Source: Dyella flagellata (GTDB lineage Bacteria > Pseudomonadota > Gammaproteobacteria > Xanthomonadales > Rhodanobacteraceae). Taken from it: 64,000 nt of DNA. Below are positions 46,220 to 55,481 of this stretch, in pieces (position 1 is the stretch's first letter; each line of letters opens with the position of its first letter). Below the pieces are notes generated by a model. The model saw only the letters and a program-made list of their open reading frames with translations, was not told the DNA's origin and did no database searches. The stretch is from contig NZ_BSOA01000052.1 of assembly GCF_030160275.1 (NCBI RefSeq), forward strand, positions 89,159 through 153,158. The letters run 5' to 3'. Position numbers and translations under genes: made by a program.

Positions 46220-46849
46220 CTACAGCCCTCCCTTGTAGCTAATGGTCAGCATGCCCTGCGGGTCTTTGCCACCCATGTCCTTTATAGCTAAACCAAGGAC
46301 AAATTCATTGTTGTTACCAAAGACCCACTGCCCGCTACCGTTAACCGAAGACTCCGTAGCCGAAACCGCGGCCGTGAAACCATTCATAGAGAAGGATCCC
46401 TTAAGCGTAGGAACAGTCGTATTGTCCTTTTGGTTGTGAAGCAAACTAATCTGAAGATCGACAGCCCCATTTGGCACCTGTGCGTTCAGGGTGGCAGTGA
46501 TCGTATCGGTACCGTTGCCGTTGTTATGCCCGTGGAGTTCAAGCCCAGCAGCCATCCCAGGGATATAAATCGACCCATCCGGACCTTTCGAAGGACACAT
46601 GAGATTGGAAAAGTCAGGGTCGGGATGCCCCCCTCCCCCTCCGCCACCACCGCTGATCTGTCCGCCTATTCCAGGCTGATGGTAATCATGCGTTACGACT
46701 TCACCAGGCACCAGCGTGCCACCCCAATACCATCCCGGAACGTTAGTATTGGGAAGCCGAGTGACGCCACCACCACTCCCCGTGTCTGTAGGCGTCTTGC
46801 GCTGACCCCCCGCGACTTTTTGTGTTTCTTTCTTGTCTAGTACTCGCAT
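46220..46849 (-). CDS. Double-glycine leader protein, probable cargo of the C39 exporter
   Basis: 209 residues. The N-terminus MRVLDKKETQKVAGG has the double-glycine leader pattern: Leu at -12, Glu at -8, Val at -4, Gly-Gly at -2/-1. Cleavage after residue 15 would release about 194 residues. The cargo starts with a Gly/Pro-rich low-complexity part (GSGGGVTRLPN, then GGQISGGGGGGGGHPDPDF) with one Cys (about residue 85), and ends in about 115 residues of Thr/Asn/Gly-rich alternating sequence typical of beta-strands. Class II bacteriocins are much shorter, so this may be an effector, adhesin or toxin. GAGGAG precedes the ATG; the exporter stop is 45 nt upstream. Confidence 0.8.
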   Translation of the reverse strand: MRVLDKKETQKVAGGQRKTPTDTGSGGGVTRLPNTNVPGWYWGGTLVPGEVVTHDYHQPGIGGQISGGGGGGGGHPDPDFSNLMCPSKGPDGSIYIPGMAAGLELHGHNNGNGTDTITATLNAQVPNGAVDLQISLLHNQKDNTTVPTLKGSFSMNGFTAAVSATESSVNGSGQWVFGNNNEFVLGLAIKDMGGKDPQGMLTISYKGGL

Positions 46850-46894
46850 TTAAATACTCCTCTTCATTCAAATACGTCTGCCTTGCAACCTTTT

Positions 46895-49090
46895 TTAATC
46901 GGCGCCTTCCTCCTCTTTTCCGTGATGAAAATCGACTGGCGGCCTTTCGGTGTAATGCGACGACGCGTCCCTTACTGTCTGACCGCAAACGACCAAAATG
47001 CGGTCGGCTCCAGCTATCGTTTCTGGCCTGTGCGCCACAACGACACGTGTAAGATTCAATTGCTTGAGTTCGGCACAGATGCGGGCTTCGCAATCCAAAT
47101 CCAGATGACTGGTTGCTTCGTCCAACACCAGGATGCTTGCGTCGCGATATAGCGCCCGCGCGATCGATAGCCTTTGTTTTTGGCCACCTGAAAGCGACGA
47201 CCCCATATCTCCAACCAGGCTGTGATAGCCCATGGGCATTTCAATAATGTCCTGATGAAGATGAGCGATTAGCGCCGCCTTCTCAATGCGCTCAGGTGTT
47301 GCACCTTCATCGAAGAAGCTAATGTTGTCGGCGATGGAACCGGCAAAGAGCTGATCGTCCTGCATCACGCTGCTTATCATTCGCCGATAAGCCTTCTTGC
47401 CCAAATTTCTGAGATCGATACCACCCACACTGATCGTGCCCGATTGTGGGTCGAGCAAACCCAAAAGCAGGCGCAACAACGTGCTCTTACCGCAACCGGA
47501 CGGACCGACAATGGCGACGGATTCGCCTCTTCTTATTTCAAACGAGCAGTGGTCGAACACCCAAGGCTCGCCGTCCGCGTAACGAAAACTCACATTGTCA
47601 AAGCGGATGGATGCCTCTGGCGTTGGCCCTACATAAGTACCTTCGGCAAATGGCTCCGGCGGTGTCAGGACGATATCGGCCAGGCGCTCGCCTTGAAGGC
47701 CTAGCATTCGAAATTGAATGACATAATCAACTAGATTCGCGGCCCGTCCAGCAAACTGATCGGCATAGGCCACGAATGCCATGAGCATGCCTGCAGTCAG
47801 CTGCCCTTTGAGTGCAAGCGAAGCGCCAAGCCATAGCACGACGATGCGCTGCAGGCCTCCCGTCAGTCCATTCAAGGAGCCGAACAGGAGACCAAGTCGC
47901 TGGACGGCAATGGACGTGTTCAAGCTGTCGCTGGTGGCGTTCAAGTAACGTGAAGTCTGCTTGGCTCCTTGGTTGAAAAGGCGGATAGTCTGAATACCTC
48001 GAACCGCTTCCATGAAACAGCTCTGCTGCTTTGCTGCAACAACAATCTGACTCAGGTTCGCCTCGCGATATACACTGAAGTACAAGACACGCAGCAACGC
48101 GTAAATGACTACCGCCACCAAGGTTATGAGGGCCAATGGCGGGCTGTAGATGAATAACATGGCAAGCGTAACGCCGGCCATCAAGCCGTCGAGCATGACG
48201 GCTACAAATTGCGTTGTGAGCGTTTGCTGGATGGCCGCTACCGAGCCAAAGCGCGATACAACGTCACCTAGATGCCGTTTGATGAAATAGTCTTGCGGAA
48301 GGCGCATGAGATGCTGGAAGACATTCCCCGTCCAGCTCAAATTGAAGTGGGTGCCGATCCACATCACCACCCAGCTCCTCAATGCTGACACCCCGATCTG
48401 TATCAACAGCAAAAGTATGAAACTTATGCCGAGCAACCCGAGAAAATCCTTGTCGCCGTCTGCGAGCACCTGATCAACGACAAGTTGCAGAAACTGGGGC
48501 GAAAGCAGGGCGGCCACCTCAAGCACAAGCGCCAACGCAAAGATCTGGGCCAGACTGCGACCCAATCCATGGATCTCTCCGGCAAGCTTTCGTATGGAAA
48601 TCGGCGGACTAGGCCTCTTGCGCTGAAAGGCGGGGCCTTTGCTCAACTCCAGGGCAATCCCGGTGAAATGCTTGCCGACCCGGGCAAGCGGCAGCTTACG
48701 TATACCCATGGCCGGGTCGTGAATGACCAGGTAGGTCTTCGTAATGTTCCGAAGAACAACGAAATGGTCCAAATCCCAATGCAAAATGCACGGAGCCCGC
48801 AGCTTATTTAGCTCATCAAGCTCCAGTTGCAGGGGGCGACCGGCGAGCTGCAGGGACTCGGCCATCTCAATGAGACGTGCCATGTCCATGCCTTTGAGTG
48901 AAAGTGAGAACTGCCGCCTCAGCGCAGTAAGACCTATGTGATAGCCGTGATAGCCGGCAAGCATGGCCAGGCAGGCAAGTCCGCATTCCGCCGCTTCACC
49001 CTGGCGTATCAGGGGCAGTCGTCGCGAACGTCCAAAGTGAAGCCGCCAGGAGGATGAATCGGCGAGTGTGCCGCCATCTTTGCAGTTCAT
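46895..49090 (-). CDS. Peptidase C39-containing ABC exporter (CvaB/bacteriocin-processing type)
   Basis: 731 residues. The N-terminal C39 protease domain is intact: QGEAAECGLACLAML with oxyanion Gln30 and catalytic Cys36, His109 in DLDHFVVL, and Asp125 in IHDPA. About six transmembrane helices span residues 170-450. The nucleotide-binding domain has Walker A GPSGCGKST (about 527), signature LSGGQKQRLSIARAL and Walker B ILVLDEATSHLD. It cleaves double-glycine leaders in the cytoplasm and exports the cargo. The ATG overlaps the adaptor stop (TGATG). The first downstream gene encodes a matching leader, so the substrate is probably local. Confidence 0.95.
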   Translation of the reverse strand: MNCKDGGTLADSSSWRLHFGRSRRLPLIRQGEAAECGLACLAMLAGYHGYHIGLTALRRQFSLSLKGMDMARLIEMAESLQLAGRPLQLELDELNKLRAPCILHWDLDHFVVLRNITKTYLVIHDPAMGIRKLPLARVGKHFTGIALELSKGPAFQRKRPSPPISIRKLAGEIHGLGRSLAQIFALALVLEVAALLSPQFLQLVVDQVLADGDKDFLGLLGISFILLLLIQIGVSALRSWVVMWIGTHFNLSWTGNVFQHLMRLPQDYFIKRHLGDVVSRFGSVAAIQQTLTTQFVAVMLDGLMAGVTLAMLFIYSPPLALITLVAVVIYALLRVLYFSVYREANLSQIVVAAKQQSCFMEAVRGIQTIRLFNQGAKQTSRYLNATSDSLNTSIAVQRLGLLFGSLNGLTGGLQRIVVLWLGASLALKGQLTAGMLMAFVAYADQFAGRAANLVDYVIQFRMLGLQGERLADIVLTPPEPFAEGTYVGPTPEASIRFDNVSFRYADGEPWVFDHCSFEIRRGESVAIVGPSGCGKSTLLRLLLGLLDPQSGTISVGGIDLRNLGKKAYRRMISSVMQDDQLFAGSIADNISFFDEGATPERIEKAALIAHLHQDIIEMPMGYHSLVGDMGSSLSGGQKQRLSIARALYRDASILVLDEATSHLDLDCEARICAELKQLNLTRVVVAHRPETIAGADRILVVCGQTVRDASSHYTERPPVDFHHGKEEEGAD

Positions 49091-50358
49091 CAGGAAGCCC
49101 CTTCACTTCTTCGCCTGATGCCGTATAAGGGCTCCAATAGCCATTCGATGACTCTTCTCCTTTCGAGCAGCAGATCGGCGTCGAGGGCCATGTTCGACTT
49201 GAGCGGTTGGGCGAGCCCATAGGCGTCAACAGTCTGGGAAGCGAGTTCGACGTCGACGTGGTACATCGCCTCGCTTGGTGGAGCGCGCCCCATCAGCACA
49301 GTCACTTCATTCGGCTTCAGGGCACTTGCCGACAGTTGCCGCACCGTCCCGTGCTGAACGCCAAATTTCTGATAGGGAAAGGCCTGGTAGTGCAATGCCA
49401 CTTTCGTGCCCGGCGTGATAAATCCAATGGCCGCGCTTGGAACGAGAAGCTGCGCCTCAAGCTGAGATCCATCAGGCACCACCGCAAGCATGGATTGCCC
49501 CGCAGAGACCGCCTGGCCCTGCTTGACCGTTAGCGACGACACCATTCCGGCTTGCGTTGCGCGAACTTCGATCGAGCGGTCCGCTTCGTTTTGGGCGAGC
49601 TGGAGTTCGGCTTGTGCGAATTTTCTTCGCAATTCATTGAGCTTGGCATGGGTGTCGAGGGGAAGCTTTGCGAGCTGATCGAAGCTTGAGTTCAGCTGCT
49701 GCGTTGTTTCGTATTTCTGGCGAATCAGCGCATCCACCTCCGACCGTGCCTCCAGTGCCTGACTCTCTTCTTGCTGAATCTGGAGTCTCGACACATATCC
49801 TTTAGCTTCCAGCGGCCGCATTCGATCCAGCACGTCAAGATAGGAAGACGCCTTCGCCTGTGCAGTCGCTATCTGATGCACCAGTACTCCAAGCTCTCCC
49901 TGCAGCGTTGCTTGCTGTATTCGCAGCGACGAAGCCTGAGCATCGGAAATGGCTTGGGTATCGCCAATATCCGTTTGAAGGCTCTGTTTTTCAGCTAAAA
50001 GTTGCCTGCTGACTGCTGCATTGGTTTCGCCAACCGCCTCGCTGATATGTTCCCCTGAGATCACCAGGAGGACGTCGCCCACGCGAATCGCCTGCCCCTC
50101 CTTGACATGTACCCGCGCAACGATGCCCGATGAGCGCGCCACGACATCAATAAGCCCTGCTCGCGGCACCAGGCTGCCGGTGACATGAACACGTCGCGTG
50201 TAATGGCCGGAAACAAGCCAGGAAACGACGCTCACCGTGAACAGAACAGCGCTCATCGCCCACATCTTGTACGAAACGGGTGTACTTAAATGCACACCAC
50301 CTAGCCAGGATGTGGCTTGTGCCTCCAGCGCGTCCTTCCGAAACAATTGCGTATCCAT
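49090..50358 (-). CDS. HlyD/CvaA-like membrane fusion protein
   Basis: 422 residues. One transmembrane helix (about residues 31-51, KMWAMSAVLFTVSVVSWLVSG) is followed by half-lipoyl motif IVARVHVKEGQAIRVGDVLL. A long coiled-coil hairpin (about 105-260) and the returning half-motif AGMVSSLTVKQGQAVSAGQSML come next, then a beta-barrel domain (EAQLLVPSAAIGFITPG). This is the CvaA/HlyD adaptor of type I secretion systems that handle double-glycine substrates, linking the C39 exporter to a TolC-type channel not present here. GGGGGG precedes the ATG. It is first of the four cassette genes and overlaps the exporter by one base. Confidence 0.94.
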   Translation of the reverse strand: MDTQLFRKDALEAQATSWLGGVHLSTPVSYKMWAMSAVLFTVSVVSWLVSGHYTRRVHVTGSLVPRAGLIDVVARSSGIVARVHVKEGQAIRVGDVLLVISGEHISEAVGETNAAVSRQLLAEKQSLQTDIGDTQAISDAQASSLRIQQATLQGELGVLVHQIATAQAKASSYLDVLDRMRPLEAKGYVSRLQIQQEESQALEARSEVDALIRQKYETTQQLNSSFDQLAKLPLDTHAKLNELRRKFAQAELQLAQNEADRSIEVRATQAGMVSSLTVKQGQAVSAGQSMLAVVPDGSQLEAQLLVPSAAIGFITPGTKVALHYQAFPYQKFGVQHGTVRQLSASALKPNEVTVLMGRAPPSEAMYHVDVELASQTVDAYGLAQPLKSNMALDADLLLERRRVIEWLLEPLYGIRRRSEGAS

Positions 50359-50469
50359 GATGCCCCCCGTCGCGTTTCATAGTGATCATTCAGCAATGAC
50401 AGGCAACAGGACTCCGATGCGTAGCAAGACGCATGGAGTTCTGCATGATGAAGCGCGCAATCCCTGCCT

Positions 50470-50628
50470 TTATCGCGTAATACGAGCCATCGTAAATACG
50501 CCGCACACACCGTGTGCAATGGCCGTCCAAGCGACCAGGCTAACGAACACGCTCGTTAGGCCGGATATGAAAGGTAACAAATCGAATATCCGAATACCGT
50601 AGGCGCACGCTGATCTTGCGGTGCGCAT
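50470..50628 (-). CDS. Possible 52-aa membrane peptide upstream of the exporter cassette
   Basis: A short frame from ATG 50628 to TAA 50470, preceded by GGGGG 3 nt upstream of the ATG. The product is 52 residues. The first 16 are basic (MRTARSACAYGIRIFD). A single hydrophobic stretch follows (LLPFISGLTSVFVSLVAWTA, then IAHGVCGVFTMARITR), which could be one transmembrane helix. It has two Cys (residues 8 and 42). It lies 111 nt before the HlyD-type gene in the same direction. No family is recognised. It may be an immunity-type or leader peptide, or simply chance. Confidence 0.4.
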   Translation of the reverse strand: MRTARSACAYGIRIFDLLPFISGLTSVFVSLVAWTAIAHGVCGVFTMARITR

Positions 50629-50926
50629 ACGCCCCCAGATGACTTACAGCGAGTCGGGGAAACCCCACAAAATGGGCATCGTGACGTGCATGGTCAGCCT
50701 CATGGATTCTGGCGGAAGCGCAAAATCGCAAATTGCGTCCAAGGGGATTCCCGGTGAGATCGAGCGAAGCGGTGGGTTGCACCAGCCGCCTTCTCCCGCA
50801 AAGGCGAGCGAGCTTTTCAAAGCCACATCAGAGCACGGTGAAATGCCACATTGGCGGGCATGATCGCCGCGAAACCACTTCTACTCTCATGGAAGGAGAT
50901 GGGGGATTTACGAAATATCCCCAAAC
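50629..50926. other. Unassigned intergenic segment
   Basis: About 300 bp with no recognised gene. Plus- and minus-strand frames of 60-80 codons cross it (e.g. a plus-strand frame 50621-50863) but lack domain features, and their ribosome-binding sites are not convincing. GC is below the window average in parts. It could be a decayed gene or an interspersed repeat. Confidence 0.4.
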
Positions 50927-50955
50927 AAAAAGGCCCGGAAAATCCGAGCCTTTTT
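50927..50955. terminator. Bidirectional rho-independent terminator
   Basis: AAAAAGGCCCGGA-AAA-TCCGAGCCTTTTT: a GC stem with one mismatch, flanked by A-run and T-run, so it can terminate on both strands. On the minus strand it would end the lpdA transcript before the export cassette. Confidence 0.88.
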
Positions 50956-50966
50956 GTCACCGCGTA

Positions 50967-51005
50967 ATTTCCAGATCGGTATAGGCCACCAAAGGAACCA
51001 CGCGT
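50967..51005 (-). pseudogene. Short duplicated fragment of lpdA
   Basis: 39 bp matching lpdA positions 51437-51475 at 34 of 39 bases. Read on the minus strand it gives RVVPLVAYTDLEI, against [13 protein letters not shown] in E3. It lies about 80 nt beyond the lpdA stop and just before the terminator. The flanking sequence does not match, so this is a remnant of a local duplication or recombination. Confidence 0.55.
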
Positions 51006-51084
51006 CGTTTATCGAGACGCCACAGCGAGATCAGACGAAGAGGCAAGCGCTTCTTTTCTACTGTCTTGCAATGGCTTTAGTCCG

Positions 51085-52875
51085 CTACGACTTCTTCTTT
51101 GGCATATACAAATCGGTAATGGTGCCTTCGTAGGCTTCGGCCGCCATTCCTACCGATTCGCTCAAGGTCGGATGCGGATGGATGGTGAGGCCGATATCGG
51201 CCGCCTCCGCGCCCATCTCGATCGCCAGTGCTATTTCCGAGATCAGATCGCCGGCATGCGGGCCGACGATGGCGCCACCGACCACGCGGTGGGTTTCCTC
51301 GTCGAACAGCAGCTTGGTGAAGCCTTCGGTGCGGTCGATGCCGATGGCGCGGCCGCTGGCCGCCCATGGGAATTTACCCACGCCGATCTTCAGGCCTTTT
51401 TCCTTCGCTTCGCGCTCGGTGACGCCGACCCAGGCGATTTCCGGATCGGTGTAGGCCACCGAAGGAATCACACGTGCATCGAAGTGGCTCTTCATGCCGG
51501 CAACTACTTCGGCCGCCACCTTCGCTTCGTGTGTGGCCTTGTGCGCCAGCATCGGCTGACCAACCAGGTCACCGATGGCGAAGATGTGTGCAACGTTGGT
51601 GCGCATCTGCGTATCGACGTTGATGAAGCCGCGCTCGGTCACTGCCACGCCGGCCTTGTCCGCGCCGATCTTGTTGCCGTTGGCGGAACGGCCCACCGAC
51701 ACCAGCACGCGGTCGAACACGCTGGTCGCCGGAATGCTTTCGCCTTCATAGCTGACCTCGATGCCCTTCTTGGTGGCCTTCGCTTCCACCACCTTGGTTT
51801 TGAGGTGCACGCCTTTGAGCTTGCCGTTCAAGCGTTTAGCAAGTGGCTTGATCAAGTCGGCGTCGGAGCCGGGAATGATCTGGTCCATGAATTCGACCAC
51901 GGTCACTTCGCTGCCGAGTGCGCAGTACACGGTAGCCATTTCCAGGCCGATGATGCCGCCGCCGACGACGAGCAGCTTGGCCGGAACATCTTTCAGCTCC
52001 AGTGCGCCGGTGGAATCCATGATGCGTTCGTCATCCCACGGGAACGCAGGCAGACGCACCGCTTGCGAGCCGGCGGCGATGATGGCGTATTCGAAGCGCA
52101 ACAGTTTCTTGCCTTCGGCGGTGTCGATTTCCATTTCGTTCGGCGAGACGAACGTGCCGACGCCTTGGACCACACGCACCTTGCGTTGCTTGGCCATGCC
52201 GGCCAGGCCGCCGGTGAGCTGGCCCACCACCTTGTTCTTGAAGCTGCGCAGCTTGTCGAGGTCGAGCTTGGGCTTGCCGAAGCTCACACCATGGGCAGCC
52301 ATGGCTTCGGCTTCATCGATTACCGCGGCGGCATGTAGCAGTGCCTTGGAAGGAATGCAGCCTACGTTGAGGCAGACGCCGCCAAGCGAGGCATAGCGTT
52401 CCACCAGCACGGTGTCGACACCCAGGTCGGCGGCACGGAACGCAGCGGTGTAGCCGCCGGGGCCGGAGCCGAGCACGACCAACTTGCATTCGATGTCCGC
52501 CTTGCGGCCGGTGGCGCCGGCGGCTTGCGGTGCTGGCGCAGCGGCTTTTGCAGGCGTCGCAGGTGCCGGGGCAGGCGCGGGAGCGGCAGGAGCTGGCGCA
52601 GGCGCGGCAGCCTTTGGAGCTTCCGCTTCGGCACCAGCCACTTCCAGAATGGCGATCACGGCGCCTTCGGACACCTCGTCACCGACTTTCAGCTTCATCT
52701 CCTTGATGACGCCCGAAGCCGCGGCGGGAATCTCCATCGTCGCCTTGTCGGACTCAAGCGTGATGAGGCTTTGTTCCTTCGCCACGCTGTCGCCGGCTTT
52801 CACCATCACCTCGATCACCGGCACGTTTTCGTGTCCGCCGATGTCGGGAACCTTCAGTTCGATCGTATTGGCCAT
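51085..52875 (-). CDS. lpdA: Dihydrolipoyl dehydrogenase (E3) with N-terminal lipoyl domain
   Basis: 596 residues from ATG 52875. Residues 1-80 form a lipoyl domain with the lipoylated Lys44 in [11 protein letters not shown]. An Ala/Pro-rich hinge (about 85-120) joins it to E3: FAD-binding [20 protein letters not shown], redox disulfide [16 protein letters not shown]-binding [17 protein letters not shown] site [15 protein letters not shown] and catalytic HPHPTLSE. The enzyme reoxidises dihydrolipoamide of the pyruvate dehydrogenase complex using NAD+. Extra lipoyl domains on E3 are known in some beta- and gammaproteobacteria. It follows aceF by 19 nt and is co-transcribed. Confidence 0.97.
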   Translation of the reverse strand: MANTIELKVPDIGGHENVPVIEVMVKAGDSVAKEQSLITLESDKATMEIPAAASGVIKEMKLKVGDEVSEGAVIAILEVAGAEAEAPKAAAPAPAPAAPAPAPAPATPAKAAAPAPQAAGATGRKADIECKLVVLGSGPGGYTAAFRAADLGVDTVLVERYASLGGVCLNVGCIPSKALLHAAAVIDEAEAMAAHGVSFGKPKLDLDKLRSFKNKVVGQLTGGLAGMAKQRKVRVVQGVGTFVSPNEMEIDTAEGKKLLRFEYAIIAAGSQAVRLPAFPWDDERIMDSTGALELKDVPAKLLVVGGGIIGLEMATVYCALGSEVTVVEFMDQIIPGSDADLIKPLAKRLNGKLKGVHLKTKVVEAKATKKGIEVSYEGESIPATSVFDRVLVSVGRSANGNKIGADKAGVAVTERGFINVDTQMRTNVAHIFAIGDLVGQPMLAHKATHEAKVAAEVVAGMKSHFDARVIPSVAYTDPEIAWVGVTEREAKEKGLKIGVGKFPWAASGRAIGIDRTEGFTKLLFDEETHRVVGGAIVGPHAGDLISEIALAIEMGAEAADIGLTIHPHPTLSESVGMAAEAYEGTITDLYMPKKKS

Positions 52876-52894
52876 GATCAATAGTCTCCCTGCG

Positions 52895-54271
52895 TCAGAG
52901 CAGCAACCGGCGGATGTCGCCGAGCTGGGTGGCGAGGAAGGACGCGAAGCGCGCGGCCACCGCTCCATCGATCACGCGGTGGTCGTAGCTCAGCGACAAG
53001 GGAAGAATCAGGCGCGGCGCGAATTCCTTGCCGTTCCAGACCGGCTTGGTCTGCGCCTTGGACACGCCCAGGATCGCCACTTCCGGCGCATTGACGATCG
53101 GCGTGAACGCCGTGCCGCCGATGCCGCCGAGCGAGGAAATCGAGAAGCAGCCACCGGACATGTCGTTCGGGCCAAGCTTCTTGTCGCGCGCCTTCTTGGA
53201 GATCTCGCCCAGTTCGGTCGCCAGGTCCAGCAGGCCCTTCTTGTCGCAGTCGCGAATCACCGGCACCACCAGGCCATCGGGCGTATCCACCGCGATGCCG
53301 ATGTGGAAGTACTTCTTGAGGATCAGCTTCTCGCCGCTTGTGTCCAGGGAAGCATTGAACTGCGGAAATTTCTTCAGTGCCGCGACCACCGCCTTGATCT
53401 GGAACACCAGGGGGGTGATCTTCAGATCCTTGTTCTCATCGCCGAGCTTCTTGCGGAAGGCTTCCAGCTCGGTGATGTCGGCGTCTTCGTGCTGGGTGAC
53501 GTGCGGAATCATCGCCCAGTTGCGCGCCAGGTTGGCGCCGGAAATCTTCTGGATGCGGGTAAGCGGCTTCTCTTCCACTTCGCCGAACTTGGCGAAGTCC
53601 ACCTTCGGCCACGGCAGCAGGTTGAGCCCACCGCCGGCGGCCACTGTGCCGCCCTCGACCGGACGCGCACCGGAAGCCAGTGCATGTTTGACGTACGCGG
53701 CGATATCTTCACGCACGATGCGGCCGCTACGGCCACTGCCCTTCACCTGGCGGATGTCCACGCCCAATTCACGCGCGAAAGAGCGGATCGCCGGCGTGGC
53801 GTAGGGGGCATCGCCCGGCATGACCAGCTTGGCGTCGAACGGCGGACGGGCTTGCGGCGCCACATCGCCCTCGGGCGCGTTGCCCGGCAGGACGCTGCGA
53901 CCGCCGATCGGGGCCGGCTCTTCTTTCACCTGCGGCGCAGCTGCCGGAGCGGGTGCCGGAGCAGGCGCGGGAGCGGGAGCTTTCGCGGCGGGCTCTTCCG
54001 CCTTGGCCGCCGGGGCAGGCGCCGCGGCGCCGCTGGCTTCGATCATGGCGATCAGGGCGCCTTCGGACACCTCGTCGCCCACCTTCAGTTTCACTTCCTT
54101 GACCACACCGGCGAAGGGCGCGGGCACTTCCATCGTCGCCTTGTCCGACTCCAGGGTGATGAGGCTTTGATCTTTCTCTACCGTGTCACCGGGCTTGATC
54201 ATTACCTCGATCACGGGCACATCGCTGTGACCCCCGATATCTGGGACGCGGGCTTCTTTGAGGTCGGCCAT
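52895..54271 (-). CDS. aceF: Dihydrolipoyllysine acetyltransferase, pyruvate dehydrogenase E2
   Basis: 458 residues. One N-terminal lipoyl domain (Lys44 in [11 protein letters not shown]), an Ala/Pro-rich linker (about 85-120), the E3/E1-binding domain [34 protein letters not shown], a second linker, and the catalytic domain ending in [20 protein letters not shown] with the active-site His and Asp. It transfers acetyl groups to CoA in the PDH complex. It has a single lipoyl domain, fewer than the three of E. coli. The aceE gene is not next to it. The ATG at 54271 is preceded by CAGGAGA. Confidence 0.97.
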   Translation of the reverse strand: MADLKEARVPDIGGHSDVPVIEVMIKPGDTVEKDQSLITLESDKATMEVPAPFAGVVKEVKLKVGDEVSEGALIAMIEASGAAAPAPAAKAEEPAAKAPAPAPAPAPAPAAAPQVKEEPAPIGGRSVLPGNAPEGDVAPQARPPFDAKLVMPGDAPYATPAIRSFARELGVDIRQVKGSGRSGRIVREDIAAYVKHALASGARPVEGGTVAAGGGLNLLPWPKVDFAKFGEVEEKPLTRIQKISGANLARNWAMIPHVTQHEDADITELEAFRKKLGDENKDLKITPLVFQIKAVVAALKKFPQFNASLDTSGEKLILKKYFHIGIAVDTPDGLVVPVIRDCDKKGLLDLATELGEISKKARDKKLGPNDMSGGCFSISSLGGIGGTAFTPIVNAPEVAILGVSKAQTKPVWNGKEFAPRLILPLSLSYDHRVIDGAVAARFASFLATQLGDIRRLLL

Positions 54272-54415
54272 GATTTCTCCTGCGGAACGAAGGCGGCCGC
54301 GCTTGGGGAAGGCTGAGGCGGCCGCAAGACGTCCATCATAGCAACCGGCATCCGTTTAAGGACATGCCAAATACGCCCTAAGCAGCCATTCGCATACGTA
54401 TGCGGCGCATTTGTC

Positions 54416-55252
54416 CTATTTAATAGGAACCTGGCCGGCAACGATATGGATCTCGCGTTGCGGAAAGGGAATGCGGATGCCTTCGGCCTCGAAGCTTTCC
54501 TTCACCGCGCGCAACAAATCCGTCTGGGCCGGCCAGAAATCGTCAGTGCTGGTATGGGCACGCAGCAGCAGATGCACGGCGCTGTCGGACAGGCTATCGG
54601 TCCAGGCGGTGGGGGGCGGGCTTTTCAGGATGCGCGGATCGGCTTCGAGCAGCTGCCGCACAACTGCCAACGCCTTGCCGATGTCCTCGTGGTAGCCGAT
54701 GCCCACACGCAATTCGAAGCGCCGTGAGCCGCGTCGGCTGAAGTTGATGATGGCATCGGCACCGATCTTGGCGTTGGGCACGACTGCCTCCCGGTTGTCC
54801 GCCAGTATGAGCTGGGTATGCATCAGGTTGATGCCTTCCACCGTGCCCTCGGCGCCGCCGGCCTGGATATAGTCGCCCGCCCTGAAGGGGCGGAACACGA
54901 TCAGCAGCACGCCCCAGGCCAGGTTGCTCAGCGAACCCTGCAGAGCCAAGCCGATCGCGAGGCCGCCTGCGCCGAGCGCGGCCAGCAGCGGCGCACTGGG
55001 CACGCCGGCCGTTTGCAAGGCAATCACGATCAGCACCGCGATCAGCACGCCATACAAGAGATTACGCAGAAAGCCGCTGAGGGTCGGGTCGATCGCGGCC
55101 CGGTTCATTGCCCGCTGCAGGAAATTCGCCAAGCGCCTGGCAAACCAGTGGCCGATCAGCAGCACCAGCAAGGCGCCAAGCAAGGCAGGCCCATGCACGG
55201 TAAAGAAGGCAAGCAGATCGTCGCGGGAAACGCTCAAGAGCCGTCCGAACAT
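54416..55252 (-). CDS. Small-conductance mechanosensitive channel, MscS family
   Basis: 278 residues from ATG 55252. Three transmembrane helices: about 16-36 (GPALLGALLVLLIGHWF), about 61-82 (LLYGVLIAVLIVIALQTAG), and the pore-lining TM3 at about 88-115 (LLAALGAGGLAIGLALQGSLSNLAWGVLL) with the Gly/Ala pattern of MscS. The beta domain follows (FRPFRAGDYIQAGGAEGTVEGINLMHTQLILADNREAVVPNAKI) and then the alpha/beta cage. It opens under membrane tension to release solutes in hypo-osmotic shock. The open frame runs further upstream without homology. It lies 144 nt from aceF, probably a separate unit. Confidence 0.93.
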   Translation of the reverse strand: MFGRLLSVSRDDLLAFFTVHGPALLGALLVLLIGHWFARRLANFLQRAMNRAAIDPTLSGFLRNLLYGVLIAVLIVIALQTAGVPSAPLLAALGAGGLAIGLALQGSLSNLAWGVLLIVFRPFRAGDYIQAGGAEGTVEGINLMHTQLILADNREAVVPNAKIGADAIINFSRRGSRRFELRVGIGYHEDIGKALAVVRQLLEADPRILKSPPPTAWTDSLSDSAVHLLLRAHTSTDDFWPAQTDLLRAVKESFEAEGIRIPFPQREIHIVAGQVPIK

Positions 55253-55481
55253 GGGGCAGTTCCTGGCAAGCCGGCCGCCAAGCCTAGCAGCCGCCTGCGG
55301 CTTGTGCATCGCAGCTCGACAAGCCTGGCGGCAGAGGCGATATAGCGAACGCCCACCAACGCTTGGGCTGGGGTACTGGGCAGTTCTTTTGTTCAAACGA
55401 TGCCGGCGGCAATGCACTGCCGGAGCGGGATTTGTTGGTGCGCGCAACACGCCGACCTTTCAGCTACCGGAGATCATCGAC

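Noticed and set aside
50621..50863. A plus-strand 80-codon frame (MRIRPQMTYSESG...)
   Set aside because: No convincing ribosome-binding site or domain, and it overlaps a minus-strand frame of similar quality; left as unassigned sequence.
52484..54316. A 610-codon plus-strand open frame opposite aceF and lpdA
   Set aside because: It arises from the Ala/Pro linkers and lipoyl domains read backwards; both minus-strand genes are certain.
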